Below are positions 7,764 to 16,241 of a DNA stretch of 60,387 bases, one piece after another (position 1 is the first letter of the stretch; each line of letters starts with the position of its first letter). This stretch comes from Sulfurovum sp. UBA7648. GTDB lineage: Bacteria > Campylobacterota > Campylobacteria > Campylobacterales > Sulfurovaceae. The notes below the pieces were generated by a model. It did not search any database, was not told the DNA's origin, and saw nothing but the letters and a program-made list of their open reading frames with translations. The stretch lies in contig DLIG01000011.1 in the NCBI GenBank assembly GCA_002483605.1, positions 43,911-104,297 of the forward strand, read 5' to 3'. The position numbers and the translations under genes are program-made.

Positions 7764-8735
7764 TCAAAATGGAAAGTAAACTTTTCTTGCCATCTCTTCA
7801 TATTCGCTTTTACAATTGCTATCCAGTGTGATACCGCCACCACTTTTGTAATAAAGCTTTCCATCCTCTTTTTCTATATAACGGATAATAACAGCAGATT
7901 GAAGCGATGAGCCGTCATATATCCCAAATATTCCTGTGTACCATCTTCTATCATAATTTTCTACTTTATTGATTATATCAACCGTGCTTTTCTTTGGAGT
8001 GCCGCTTATAGATCCGGCAGGAGTGAGATTATCAAGTATATCACCTATTTGTGAATGCCAGTTGTCTGATAATGTTCCAGTGATATGTGAGCTGACTTGA
8101 AGAAGTTTTTCTTTACCTGCTTTGATACTGTCAATGTATCTGAATTTTTCTACTTTTATATCATCAGCTACCATACCAAGATCATTGCGCATCAAATCAA
8201 CTATCATAGTATGTTCTGCCATCTCTTTTTCATTGGCCAATATCTGTTTTGCAGCATTTGGCAGTGATGCATCAATTGTACCTTTCATGGGATAAGTAGA
8301 GATCGTGTTATTTTCTATGGATATAAATTTTTCAGGAGAGAAACATATAAACTCGCCTTTGAAATATAATTTATATTTAGCTTTAGACGCACAAAATATT
8401 TCATGTAAATTCAAATCGGTCTCGATCGGCGTACAAAATGTCAGATTGAGCAGGTATGTGTTGCCTGATCTTATCTCTTCAATGACTTGATCAAATGTTT
8501 TTTTGTATTGTTTAAAGTCTATCAAGTTTCGTTTGAGATAATATGGTTTAGATAAATTTGCAGGCAAATAATTACGTTGTGATCCTAATTTATACAATAT
8601 ATCCTCATCTAGCCTGTTAAGCGAAGAGGCAAAAATACTCTGTTTGTCGTAAGAGATGATAAACAAAAAAGGTATCTTGCAAGCACCTAGATCATTGAGC
8701 GCTTTGATACCCTCAAGGTGATTATAATATGTCAT
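7764..8735 (-). CDS. pabB: Aminodeoxychorismate synthase component I
   Basis: PabB aminates chorismate to 4-amino-4-deoxychorismate for folate synthesis. This 323-residue protein consists essentially of the chorismate-binding domain. The PMKGT motif carries the catalytic lysine that marks PabB and not anthranilate synthase. DLMRNDLG, PAGSISGTPK, WYTGIFG and SGGGIT complete the chorismate site. The short form lacks the long N-terminal domain, as in other Campylobacterota. Its start codon shares one base with the pyrB stop, so the two genes are translationally coupled. No pabA or pabC partner is fused or adjacent. Confidence 0.9.
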   Translation of the reverse strand: MTYYNHLEGIKALNDLGACKIPFLFIISYDKQSIFASSLNRLDEDILYKLGSQRNYLPANLSKPYYLKRNLIDFKQYKKTFDQVIEEIRSGNTYLLNLTFCTPIETDLNLHEIFCASKAKYKLYFKGEFICFSPEKFISIENNTISTYPMKGTIDASLPNAAKQILANEKEMAEHTMIVDLMRNDLGMVADDIKVEKFRYIDSIKAGKEKLLQVSSHITGTLSDNWHSQIGDILDNLTPAGSISGTPKKSTVDIINKVENYDRRWYTGIFGIYDGSSLQSAVIIRYIEKEDGKLYYKSGGGITLDSNCKSEYEEMARKVYFPF

Positions 8736-9616
8736 TATGAATCAAGCAAGAGCATTTTTAATACCGCCATACGCACAAACACTCCATTTGACACTTGTGT
8801 CAAGACCTTGCATCTTGCATCATTTAATACTACATCAGATATATCAATATTCCTCATTACAGGACCGGGGTGCATTATGATGATATCACGATCACCTATG
8901 ACTTTTGGTGTGATGCAAAAGTGCGATGCATAAGTCTCGTAATCATCAAATATCGGGGTTTTGTGACGTTCCAATTGGGCTCTTAGACTCATGATGGCAT
9001 CCACATTATCTATAACATCTTGAATATTATCATATTTTGCCAACTTAGTTTCGGTAGGCATAAACGGAGCAGGAGCTACTAAACTAACTTCTACGCCGAA
9101 TCTTGGCAGTAAACTTATTGCCGAGCTGGCTACTCTAGAGTTTGCAATATCTCCTACTATAGCTATGCGTTTCCCCTCAAGAGAACCAAAATGTTCTTGC
9201 AGTGTAAATAGATCAAGCAAACCTTGTGTAGGGTGTGCATAGTTTCCGGCCCCTGCATTGATAATAGGAGCCATATTCATATCTGCCAAAGCTTGCGGTA
9301 TTTCATTGGAGGCATGTCGAATGATGACACCATCTGGCGCCATGGCTCCTAGATTAGCAAATGTGTCTTCTATGGTTTCGCCTTTAGATGTAGAGCTTTT
9401 CGATGGATCTAGATGCACAACAGCAGCTCCTAATTTTTTGGCGGCTACTTCAAATGAACTTCTTGTTCGCGTAGAATTTTCAAAAAATAGAGTAAAAAGA
9501 AGTTTGTCGCGCAGCAAGGCAGGCGGATTGCCATAATTTTTAAATCTAGAGGCATTTTGTAAAATATTGTTGATCTGTTCTGCGCTAAAATCGTCAGTTG
9601 TAATGAGGTGTTGCAT
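8735..9616 (-). CDS. pyrB: Aspartate carbamoyltransferase catalytic subunit
   Basis: PyrB joins carbamoyl phosphate and aspartate, the committed step of pyrimidine synthesis. The carbamoyl-phosphate site STRTR (48-52), the SSTSKGE loop, HPTQ, and the C-terminal MHPGP motif are intact in a normal 293-residue chain. No pyrI regulatory subunit is nearby. The gene is first in the pyrB-pabB pair; a minus-strand TATAAT at 9643-9648 precedes the start by about 27 bases. Confidence 0.95.
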   Translation of the reverse strand: MQHLITTDDFSAEQINNILQNASRFKNYGNPPALLRDKLLFTLFFENSTRTRSSFEVAAKKLGAAVVHLDPSKSSTSKGETIEDTFANLGAMAPDGVIIRHASNEIPQALADMNMAPIINAGAGNYAHPTQGLLDLFTLQEHFGSLEGKRIAIVGDIANSRVASSAISLLPRFGVEVSLVAPAPFMPTETKLAKYDNIQDVIDNVDAIMSLRAQLERHKTPIFDDYETYASHFCITPKVIGDRDIIIMHPGPVMRNIDISDVVLNDARCKVLTQVSNGVFVRMAVLKMLLLDS

Positions 9617-9642
9617 AGTAGCTTCCTTATATATATTACAAA

Positions 9643-9648
9643 ATTATA
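9643..9648 (-). promoter_or_regulatory. Predicted -10 box of pyrB
   Basis: A perfect TATAAT on the minus strand, about 26 bases before the pyrB ATG, followed by a short leader containing AAGGAAG. Confidence 0.5.
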
Positions 9649-9689
9649 TCAAAATAGCGTTTAGAGTTTTTGGTTTTGGAGGTTTGTTT

Positions 9690-9705
9690 TCCGCCCAAAG
9701 GCGGA
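9690..9705. terminator. GC-rich hairpin between malic enzyme and pyrB
   Basis: TCCGCC and GGCGGA form a stem around CAAA. It lies downstream of the malic enzyme gene. The run of seven T follows it on the plus strand, while on the minus strand the stem is followed by AAAAC, so it is not a textbook terminator for the minus-strand gene. Confidence 0.45.
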
Positions 9706-9740
9706 TAAGGTTTTTTTAGTGTTAAGACTTGTGTTTTAAT

Positions 9741-11018
9741 TTATGAGTTAGCAAGTCTTTTTAGTCTTTCTTTGTATGCTGCCATATCAAAGTCTTTAAC
9801 TTGTGCAACACCGTCAGCGATCGCAGCTTCGGCAACTGCGTAAGATACCCATTCCATAAGTCTTTTATCAAATGGAGAAGGGATGATGTATTCAGGGCCA
9901 AACACCATATCTGTTCTGTTGTGAGCTTTTGCTACATAATCAGGTGCAGGCTCTTTGGCAAGTGCAGCTAGAGCACGAGATGCTGCCATTTTCATGTTTT
10001 CAGTGATTTTAGTTGCTCTAACATCAAGTGCGCCGCGGAAGATGAAAGGGAAGCCCAAAACATTGTTTACTTGGTTGGCAAAGTCGCTTCGCCCAGTTCC
10101 GATGATAAGGTCGTCTCTTACTGATTTTGCAAGATCAGGCATGATCTCTGGTGTCGGGTTTGCACAAGCAAAGATGATAGGGTTAGCTGCCATAGAAGCA
10201 ACCATTTCTTTGCTGATTTGCTCAGGGCCTGAAAGGCCAAGTATCATATCTGCATTTTTAGCAGCATCTTCAGGTGTTCTGTCTTCTGTATCTATAGCGT
10301 AAGCTTTTTTCTGCTCGTTAAGGTCTGTTCTGCCTGTATGGATAACACCTTTTGAGTCAAGCATAGTGATATTTTTAACGCCAAGCTGTTTGTACATGTT
10401 CGCACATGCAATTCCGCTAGCTCCCGCTCCGATAACTACTACTTTAAGCTCTTCTGCTTTTTTGCCGCTCATTTCAAGAACGTTAATAAGGCCTGCAGTT
10501 GTAATAACCGCTGTTCCGTGCTGATCATCGTGAAATACAGGCACATTACAAATTTCTTTTAGTCTTTCTTCGATCTCAAAACATTTTGGAGCACCGATAT
10601 CTTCGAGGTTGATACCGCCAAATGTATCAGCGATAGCTGCAACTGTAGCTATGATAGTCTCAGTGTCTTTTGTGTTGATCTCGATATCAACAGCATCAAC
10701 TTTTGCAAATGATTTAAAAAGTACACATTTGCCTTCCATTACAGGTTTTCCTGCCAAATGGCCGATATCCCCAAGGCCAAGCACTGCAGTACCGTCAGAA
10801 ATTACAGCTACCAAATTTCCTTTGTTTGTATAATCATATGCTTTGCTGATATCTTCTTCGATTTCAAGACAAGGATATGCAACTCCAGGGCTGTACGCCA
10901 TTGAAAGTTCTTTTACTGTATCACATGGTTTTGTAATTAGTGTTCCTGTTTTTCCATTTGTATCAAATTCATTTTGAGCTTTATGATAATCTAGCGATTC
11001 TTGTTCAAATGTGGACAT
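9741..11018 (-). CDS. maeB: NAD(P)-dependent malic enzyme
   Basis: This enzyme decarboxylates malate to pyruvate with reduction of NAD(P). The 425-residue chain has the malic N-terminal domain (SPGVAYPC; SDGTAVLGLGDIG; EGKCVLFKSFAKVDA) with the metal ligands around EDIGAPKCFEIE and PVFHDDQHGTA. The Rossmann domain begins at VVIGAGASGIA. It lacks the C-terminal phosphotransacetylase domain of the long MaeB form. The N-terminus agrees with a strong AGGAGG site; a minus-strand TATAAT lies at 11048-11053. Whether it prefers NAD or NADP cannot be read here. Confidence 0.92.
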   Translation of the reverse strand: MSTFEQESLDYHKAQNEFDTNGKTGTLITKPCDTVKELSMAYSPGVAYPCLEIEEDISKAYDYTNKGNLVAVISDGTAVLGLGDIGHLAGKPVMEGKCVLFKSFAKVDAVDIEINTKDTETIIATVAAIADTFGGINLEDIGAPKCFEIEERLKEICNVPVFHDDQHGTAVITTAGLINVLEMSGKKAEELKVVVIGAGASGIACANMYKQLGVKNITMLDSKGVIHTGRTDLNEQKKAYAIDTEDRTPEDAAKNADMILGLSGPEQISKEMVASMAANPIIFACANPTPEIMPDLAKSVRDDLIIGTGRSDFANQVNNVLGFPFIFRGALDVRATKITENMKMAASRALAALAKEPAPDYVAKAHNRTDMVFGPEYIIPSPFDKRLMEWVSYAVAEAAIADGVAQVKDFDMAAYKERLKRLANS

Positions 11019-11047
11019 ATTATTCCTCCTAGTTTAATTGTGTAATG

Positions 11048-11053
11048 ATTATA
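11048..11053 (-). promoter_or_regulatory. Predicted -10 box of the malic enzyme gene
   Basis: TATAAT on the minus strand, 29 bases before the ATG, with AGGAGG between. Confidence 0.5.
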
Positions 11054-11133
11054 GCTCTTTATTTGAGGTGACTTCTTGAATTGCAGTAAAGTTTTTTGGT
11101 TAATCTATTTTTGTGTGTATAGTTGAAACATAT

Positions 11134-11781
11134 TTATTTAAATGCAATGGTTTCTGTGTAGATTTGTAGCCCATTTTGTACGCTCCACCATCCTGATGGC
11201 ATAGAGTCATAATATGGCTTTGTTACTTTTGCGAAACTATCGATTTCTTCATATAGATTGACACACCAATCATACTCAAGATCTCTTGCTTTTAGAGCCT
11301 CGATCGATAAAAGTGTATCATTAATGCACCCAAGGCGCGATGGCGTAACCAGCAGTGTTTTGGCACCAAAGATAGAAATCAGATCTATCATTTTGATATT
11401 ACCTGTCACAGGTGTCATTAATCCTCCGGCACCTTCAATGATAAGTATATCGCAAAGCGAAGCAAGCTCTTGATATTTTGCCATGATGTGATCTATGTTT
11501 ATGATTTTATTTGTATCGGCACAAAACGGAGCTGCAGGCAGTTTAAAAGTATAGGCTGTAATATCCTTTGGTTTCAATAAAGCAAAATCGGTATTGTATT
11601 TTTTGCATTGCTCGATCAATACAGATGCATCATGCGGTACATCCACTACCCCGGTCTCTATAGGTTTAAAAACACCGGCTTTTATGCCGAGGTTATTAAG
11701 CTCTTCTATGAGCTTGAGAGTGACAAATGTTTTGCCGACATTGGTACCGGTAGCTGTTATAAAAATAGGTTTCACTTGCAA
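11134..11781 (-). CDS. bioD: Dethiobiotin synthetase
   Basis: BioD closes the ureido ring of dethiobiotin using CO2 and ATP in biotin synthesis. The P-loop reads GTNVGKT (12-18), with KPIETGV near residues 40-46 and EGAGGLMTP near residue 115. The length of 215 residues is normal. The start is uncertain: TTG at 11781 or GTG at 11775 both fit; the GTG gives the more typical N-terminus (KPIFITATG). It is alone, divergent from clpS, without other bio genes in sight. Confidence 0.9.
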   Translation of the reverse strand: MQVKPIFITATGTNVGKTFVTLKLIEELNNLGIKAGVFKPIETGVVDVPHDASVLIEQCKKYNTDFALLKPKDITAYTFKLPAAPFCADTNKIINIDHIMAKYQELASLCDILIIEGAGGLMTPVTGNIKMIDLISIFGAKTLLVTPSRLGCINDTLLSIEALKARDLEYDWCVNLYEEIDSFAKVTKPYYDSMPSGWWSVQNGLQIYTETIAFK

Positions 11782-11822
11782 TTTTCCAAAAATTTTAGTA
11801 TAAATAATGATTAAAATTTTAG

Positions 11823-11828
11823 TATAAT
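11823..11828 (+). promoter_or_regulatory. Predicted -10 box of the clpS operon
   Basis: TATAAT on the plus strand, about 98 bases before the clpS GTG, leaving a leader of roughly 90 AT-rich bases. Confidence 0.35.
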
Positions 11829-11926
11829 AGTATTAAATAGTAGTAATTTTTTATAAAATAAATTTTGATCAGTAAATAGAATAAAAGACAGCTTTTATAT
11901 ATAGATAAAAAACAAAAGGAAAGACA

Positions 11927-12223
11927 GTGCCAAGAACCAATGTATCTTTAGAAACCGTTTATGCGCTTGATGAGCCAAAAAAATACAAAGTCATACTGCA
12001 TAATGACAATTACACATCTATGGATTTTGTGATACATGTACTTATGAATATATTCCACAAAAATGCCCTAGAAGCACAAGAAATTATGCTTCAAATTCAC
12101 GAAAAAGGAAAAGGCATCTGCGGTGTATATACGCATGAAATAGCGCAAACAAAAGTAGCACAAGTATCTAAGATTGCAAAGCAAAACAATTTTCCTTTGC
12201 TTGCAACCATAGAGGAGGAGTGA
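11927..12223 (+). CDS. clpS: ClpS adaptor protein
   Basis: ClpS binds N-degron substrates (Leu, Phe, Tyr, Trp at the N-terminus) and delivers them to ClpAP. The protein has 98 residues with the family core VILHNDNYTSMDFV, the His-Asn-Asp pocket region, and HEKGKGICGVYTHEIA. The start is GTG behind AAAAGGAAAG. The last codon overlaps the start of clpA by four bases. Being next to clpA and aat, its role is clear from context as well as sequence. Confidence 0.95.
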   Translation: MPRTNVSLETVYALDEPKKYKVILHNDNYTSMDFVIHVLMNIFHKNALEAQEIMLQIHEKGKGICGVYTHEIAQTKVAQVSKIAKQNNFPLLATIEEE

Positions 12224-14415
12224 TCATGTATAGCGTATCACTCAAAGAAGTATTTGAAAATGCTTTAAACTTTGCCGCTGCGCATAGACATGAATATTTG
12301 ACAGTTGAGCATATTATGCTATCTATTGCAAAGAGCCTTGATGGCAAAGAGATATTAGAGCTCATGGATATAGACGTGGATGAATATGCCAAAAATTTAC
12401 AAAATTATATAATGGAAAATACTCCTTTGCTGCCAGAGCATGGCGAGCCCTCGCAGACCGTTTCGCTCTCAAAGGCACTTAATGACATGATATCCCATTT
12501 GCATAGTTCTGATAGGAGTCAAGCAGGTATAGGAGATATGTTAGCAGCCGTATTTTTGCAAGAAGAGGCATATTCAGTTTATTTATTGCAAAAAGAGGGG
12601 ATTGACAGACTGGATATACTAGAGATCATTTCACATGGCGGGTTTGATGAATCATTGGAAAATCAAGACGAAGAACAAAATGAGGATTCATGGTTGGCTC
12701 TTTATTGTGTAGATCTTACTGTATTGGCAAAAAGCGGCAAGATAGATCCGGTCATAGGCAGATCAGGCGAGATCGAAAGAGTTATGCAAACTCTTTGCAG
12801 AAGAAAGAAGAACAATCCTATTCTAGTAGGAGAAGCAGGGGTAGGAAAGACTGCTATAGTAGAAGGATTGGCTCTCAAAATCGTTAACAATGAAGTGCCT
12901 CAGATACTTCAAAATGCACAAATTTTTGCTCTTGATATGGGGGCATTGGTAGCAGGCACAAAATATAGAGGAGATTTTGAAAAAAGGTTAAAAGGAATAC
13001 TCAAAGAGATAGAAGGCATTAAAGACGCGATTTTATTTATTGATGAGATACATATGATCGTAGGTGCAGGAGCTACAAGCGGCGGCAGTATGGATGCTTC
13101 GAATCTACTTAAACCAGCACTTGCAAGAGGTGAATTCAAATGTATAGGTGCTACTACATTTGCTGAATACCGTAATTTCTTTGATAAAGACAAAGCACTA
13201 TCAAGAAGGTTTGCTAAAATAGATGTTAATGAGCCTAGCTTTGAAGATACATTGCTGATACTCAAGGGCGCCAAGGCTAAATATGAAGCATTTCATCATA
13301 TTGCATTTACCGATGATGCACTCAAAAGAGCTATAGAGTTGTCAATTAGGTATATTCATGACAGATTTTTGCCGGATAAGGCTATGGATATCATAGATGA
13401 TGTGGGTGCAAATTGTGTACTTAACAATAAAAAAGATATTGTTATCACGTCAAAAGAGATAGAAGCTAGTGTCGCAAGATCTCTTTCATTGCCATCTGCA
13501 ATTGTAAGCAGTGACGATTTGACCAAAATCGCTTCGCTGCAAAGCGAGCTAAAATCAAAGATCATTGATCAGGATAAGGCTGTAGATGCATTATGCAGTG
13601 CAATCAAACGTTCATATGCAGGACTTAGCGGAGAACATAAGCCTATAGGCAGCTTCTTGTTCGTCGGGCCAACAGGGGTTGGCAAAACAGCACTCGCCGT
13701 AGAATTAGCCTCATCTATGCAGATGCATTTTGCCCGGTTCGATATGAGCGAATATATGGAAAAACATACGATCAGCCGTTTGATAGGAGCGCCTCCGGGG
13801 TACGTAGGCTTTGAGCAAGGAGGTTTGTTAACCGAGACCATCAAGAAGCATCCCCATGCCGTATTGCTTCTTGACGAGATAGAAAAAGCACATCCTGATA
13901 TTATGAATATATTATTGCAAGTGATGGATAATGCAAAGTTGACCGACAATAACGGTGTTGTCAGCGATTTTAGCCACGTAGTACTTATTATGACATCAAA
14001 TCTAGGTACCAAAGAAGCAAGTGTTATGGGTTTCGCAAAAGATGAGAGCGTCAAAACGGACACTGCACTCAAGGACTTTTTTTCACCTGAATTTCGCAAT
14101 CGTCTAAGCGCAGTTATAGAATTTGCTCCTTTATCGATACAAAGTTTGGAGCGAATTGTATCGCTTGAGATCGCCAAACTCAATACTGTTTTGGTACCAA
14201 AAAAAGTAATAGTCAAACTTACGCCTAAAGCCAAAGGGTACTTAGCCAAAGAGAGCTATGATATAAAATATGGAGCCAGACATATAGCTAGAATTATAGA
14301 TGAGCGGATAAAAGAGCATTTGAGTGACGAGATATTGTTTGGTAGACTTAAAAATGGAGGCAAAGTAACTGTTGGACTTAAAGCAAACCATTTGGAGTTT
14401 TCATTTGGAGTATAG
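12220..14415 (+). CDS. clpA: ClpA ATPase of the ClpAP protease
   Basis: ClpA is the AAA+ unfoldase that feeds proteins to ClpP. The 731-residue chain has the Clp repeat N-domain, a first AAA module with Walker A GEAGVGKT (204-211) and Walker B FIDEIH, and a second with GPTGVGKT (about 483-490) and LLDEIEKA. A sensor segment EFRNRL lies near 625. The MGF tripeptide before KDESVK corresponds to the ClpP-docking loop (IGL/F type), so it should dock to ClpP. It overlaps clpS by four bases and is followed two bases later by aat. Confidence 0.95.
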   Translation: MIMYSVSLKEVFENALNFAAAHRHEYLTVEHIMLSIAKSLDGKEILELMDIDVDEYAKNLQNYIMENTPLLPEHGEPSQTVSLSKALNDMISHLHSSDRSQAGIGDMLAAVFLQEEAYSVYLLQKEGIDRLDILEIISHGGFDESLENQDEEQNEDSWLALYCVDLTVLAKSGKIDPVIGRSGEIERVMQTLCRRKKNNPILVGEAGVGKTAIVEGLALKIVNNEVPQILQNAQIFALDMGALVAGTKYRGDFEKRLKGILKEIEGIKDAILFIDEIHMIVGAGATSGGSMDASNLLKPALARGEFKCIGATTFAEYRNFFDKDKALSRRFAKIDVNEPSFEDTLLILKGAKAKYEAFHHIAFTDDALKRAIELSIRYIHDRFLPDKAMDIIDDVGANCVLNNKKDIVITSKEIEASVARSLSLPSAIVSSDDLTKIASLQSELKSKIIDQDKAVDALCSAIKRSYAGLSGEHKPIGSFLFVGPTGVGKTALAVELASSMQMHFARFDMSEYMEKHTISRLIGAPPGYVGFEQGGLLTETIKKHPHAVLLLDEIEKAHPDIMNILLQVMDNAKLTDNNGVVSDFSHVVLIMTSNLGTKEASVMGFAKDESVKTDTALKDFFSPEFRNRLSAVIEFAPLSIQSLERIVSLEIAKLNTVLVPKKVIVKLTPKAKGYLAKESYDIKYGARHIARIIDERIKEHLSDEILFGRLKNGGKVTVGLKANHLEFSFGV

Positions 14416-14417
14416 AT

Positions 14418-15149
14418 ATGGCATCTATGTTTGATGATGACTATCTGATATCGCCCCTTGGGATGGATCATATCTTTCCAAATCCTAGGAATGCTTCTGA
14501 TGAAGGGCTATTGGCCTTTGGCGGAGATTTATCTCCAAGCCGTCTATTGACAGCTTACAAAAAAGGAATCTTCCCTTGGTATAGCAAAGGAGATCCTATT
14601 CTTTGGTGGTCGCCGGATCCTAGATTGTTGTTATATCCATTGCAATTTAAAGTATCCAAATCATTTCGCAAAACACTTAAAAGTAAAAAATTTGAAGTAA
14701 AATTCGATACAAATTTTTCTGATGTTATAAGAGCTTGTGCCTATACACCAAGAGAAGGACAAAACGGTACATGGATATTGCCGGAAATACAAGAAGCATA
14801 TCTTGAACTGCATAGACAAGGGTTTGCGCATAGTGTAGAGAGCTATATAGACGGCAAATTGGTGGGAGGATTATATGGTATTGCAATAGGAAAAGCTTTT
14901 TTTGGCGAATCTATGTTTTCTCACGTCAGTGACGCGTCTAAAGTTGTATTTAAAGCACTAAGTGATGTTTTAGCTCTGAGAAGCTATGATTTCATTGATT
15001 GTCAAATACCTACAGAACACTTAAAAAGTTTAGGGGCTGTTGTAGTGTGTCGAGATGAGTTTTTAGACTCGCTCAAAGCTACTATTAAAAAGCCGGGCGA
15101 TTTGGGCTCGTGGCAACACTATAAATGGGAGTATAACGATGCTGGATAG
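14418..15149 (+). CDS. aat: Leucyl/phenylalanyl-tRNA-protein transferase
   Basis: Aat adds Leu or Phe from aminoacyl-tRNA to proteins starting with Lys or Arg, making them N-degron substrates for ClpS-ClpA. The protein is 243 residues and contains the family signatures FPNPRNASDEGLLAFGGDL, KGIFPWYS, WWSPDPR and the later VGGLYGI and FFGESMFS. With clpS and clpA it completes the bacterial N-degron pathway in one operon. The tal gene starts inside its 3' end (overlap eleven bases). Confidence 0.95.
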   Translation: MASMFDDDYLISPLGMDHIFPNPRNASDEGLLAFGGDLSPSRLLTAYKKGIFPWYSKGDPILWWSPDPRLLLYPLQFKVSKSFRKTLKSKKFEVKFDTNFSDVIRACAYTPREGQNGTWILPEIQEAYLELHRQGFAHSVESYIDGKLVGGLYGIAIGKAFFGESMFSHVSDASKVVFKALSDVLALRSYDFIDCQIPTEHLKSLGAVVVCRDEFLDSLKATIKKPGDLGSWQHYKWEYNDAG

Positions 15150-16137
15150 AGACATACCATTCTCTTTGTGGTTGGATTTTGTAGAGCGAGATTTTATAAA
15201 AACCAAATTTGTTGAATTGATTGAAAAACGTATAATAAATGGAGCTACAAGCAATCCGTCTATATTTGCATCTGCTATTATGCATTCACCTGCATATAAA
15301 GAGCAGTTAGCATCCCTGGAAGGCAAAAGCGCAAAAGAAAAATATGAGGCACTTGCTATTGAAGATATCAAACTTGCAGCCCAAGCACTAAGGCCTCTAT
15401 ATGATGAAGGACATGACGGGTATATCAGTATAGAGGTAGATCCATTCTTATCTCACGACACCAAAGCCACAGTACGAGAAGCTAAAAGACTTTTTAAAGC
15501 TATCGGCGAGCCGAACGTAATGATGAAAATACCTGCTACCCCAGAAGGATACAGTGCCATGAGACAACTTCTTAGCACGGGAATTTCTGTAAATGCTACA
15601 CTTATTTTTTCTTTATTGCAAGCTAAAAAATGCCTTAGAGCCATGAAGAAAGGCCTTAGTGTGTTTGAAAACAGCGGCGGCAGAAGGGCCAGGGGAGTTA
15701 TATCTGTATTTGTCAGCCGTTTTGACCGAATGCTTGATCCTAAACTAGAAGCTCTTGGCATAGAGACGGCCAAAACAGGTATCTATAATGCTGCTAGAAT
15801 ATATAACATGATAGAAGAGAGCCATACACCTAGTGTGAGAGCGTTATTTGCCAGCACCGGTGTCAAAGAGGGCGAAAACTTACCTGAAGATTATTATATT
15901 TCCGAGCTTTACGGCAGTCATGCTGTTAATACCGCTCCGCTTAGAACGATCTATGCTTATATGGAACATCCGCAAGAATCTTTTGTATTGCCTATAGACA
16001 AAAGTATCATTTCTGCACATTTTGCCAAGCTAAAAAATGCCGGTATTGTAATGAGTGAAGTTTATGAAACACTTCTTGAAGAGGGGCTTAGATCGTTTGA
16101 AGTCTCTTTTGGACAAATGCTAGAAAGTCTAAAATAA
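15139..16137 (+). CDS. tal: Transaldolase
   Basis: Transaldolase moves a dihydroxyacetone unit between sugar phosphates in the pentose phosphate pathway. The Schiff-base lysine is Lys130 in MMKIPAT, preceded by the SIEVDPFLSHD strand. The SNPSI motif near residue 39 and SVNATLIFS are typical. The 332 residues fit the longer TalB-like class. The gene is last in the clpS-clpA-aat-tal run and ends just before a long hairpin. Confidence 0.93.
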   Translation: MLDRDIPFSLWLDFVERDFIKTKFVELIEKRIINGATSNPSIFASAIMHSPAYKEQLASLEGKSAKEKYEALAIEDIKLAAQALRPLYDEGHDGYISIEVDPFLSHDTKATVREAKRLFKAIGEPNVMMKIPATPEGYSAMRQLLSTGISVNATLIFSLLQAKKCLRAMKKGLSVFENSGGRRARGVISVFVSRFDRMLDPKLEALGIETAKTGIYNAARIYNMIEESHTPSVRALFASTGVKEGENLPEDYYISELYGSHAVNTAPLRTIYAYMEHPQESFVLPIDKSIISAHFAKLKNAGIVMSEVYETLLEEGLRSFEVSFGQMLESLK

Positions 16138-16161
16138 GATTATAATCTTTGTTAAGTTATA

Positions 16162-16200
16162 TCTTTTATCATAACATCCCATGATGTGTATGATAAAAGA
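16162..16200. terminator. Long bidirectional hairpin between tal and the Cache gene
   Basis: A 12-bp perfect outer arm (16162-16173 and 16189-16200, TCTTTTATCATA against TATGATAAAAGA) encloses an inner ACATC/GATGT stem with one bulged G. It lies between two convergent genes and can terminate transcription from both sides. Confidence 0.75.
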
Positions 16201-16241
16201 TTGCGTATTTTACTTTTTATATTGACACAAAAAGATATCGT

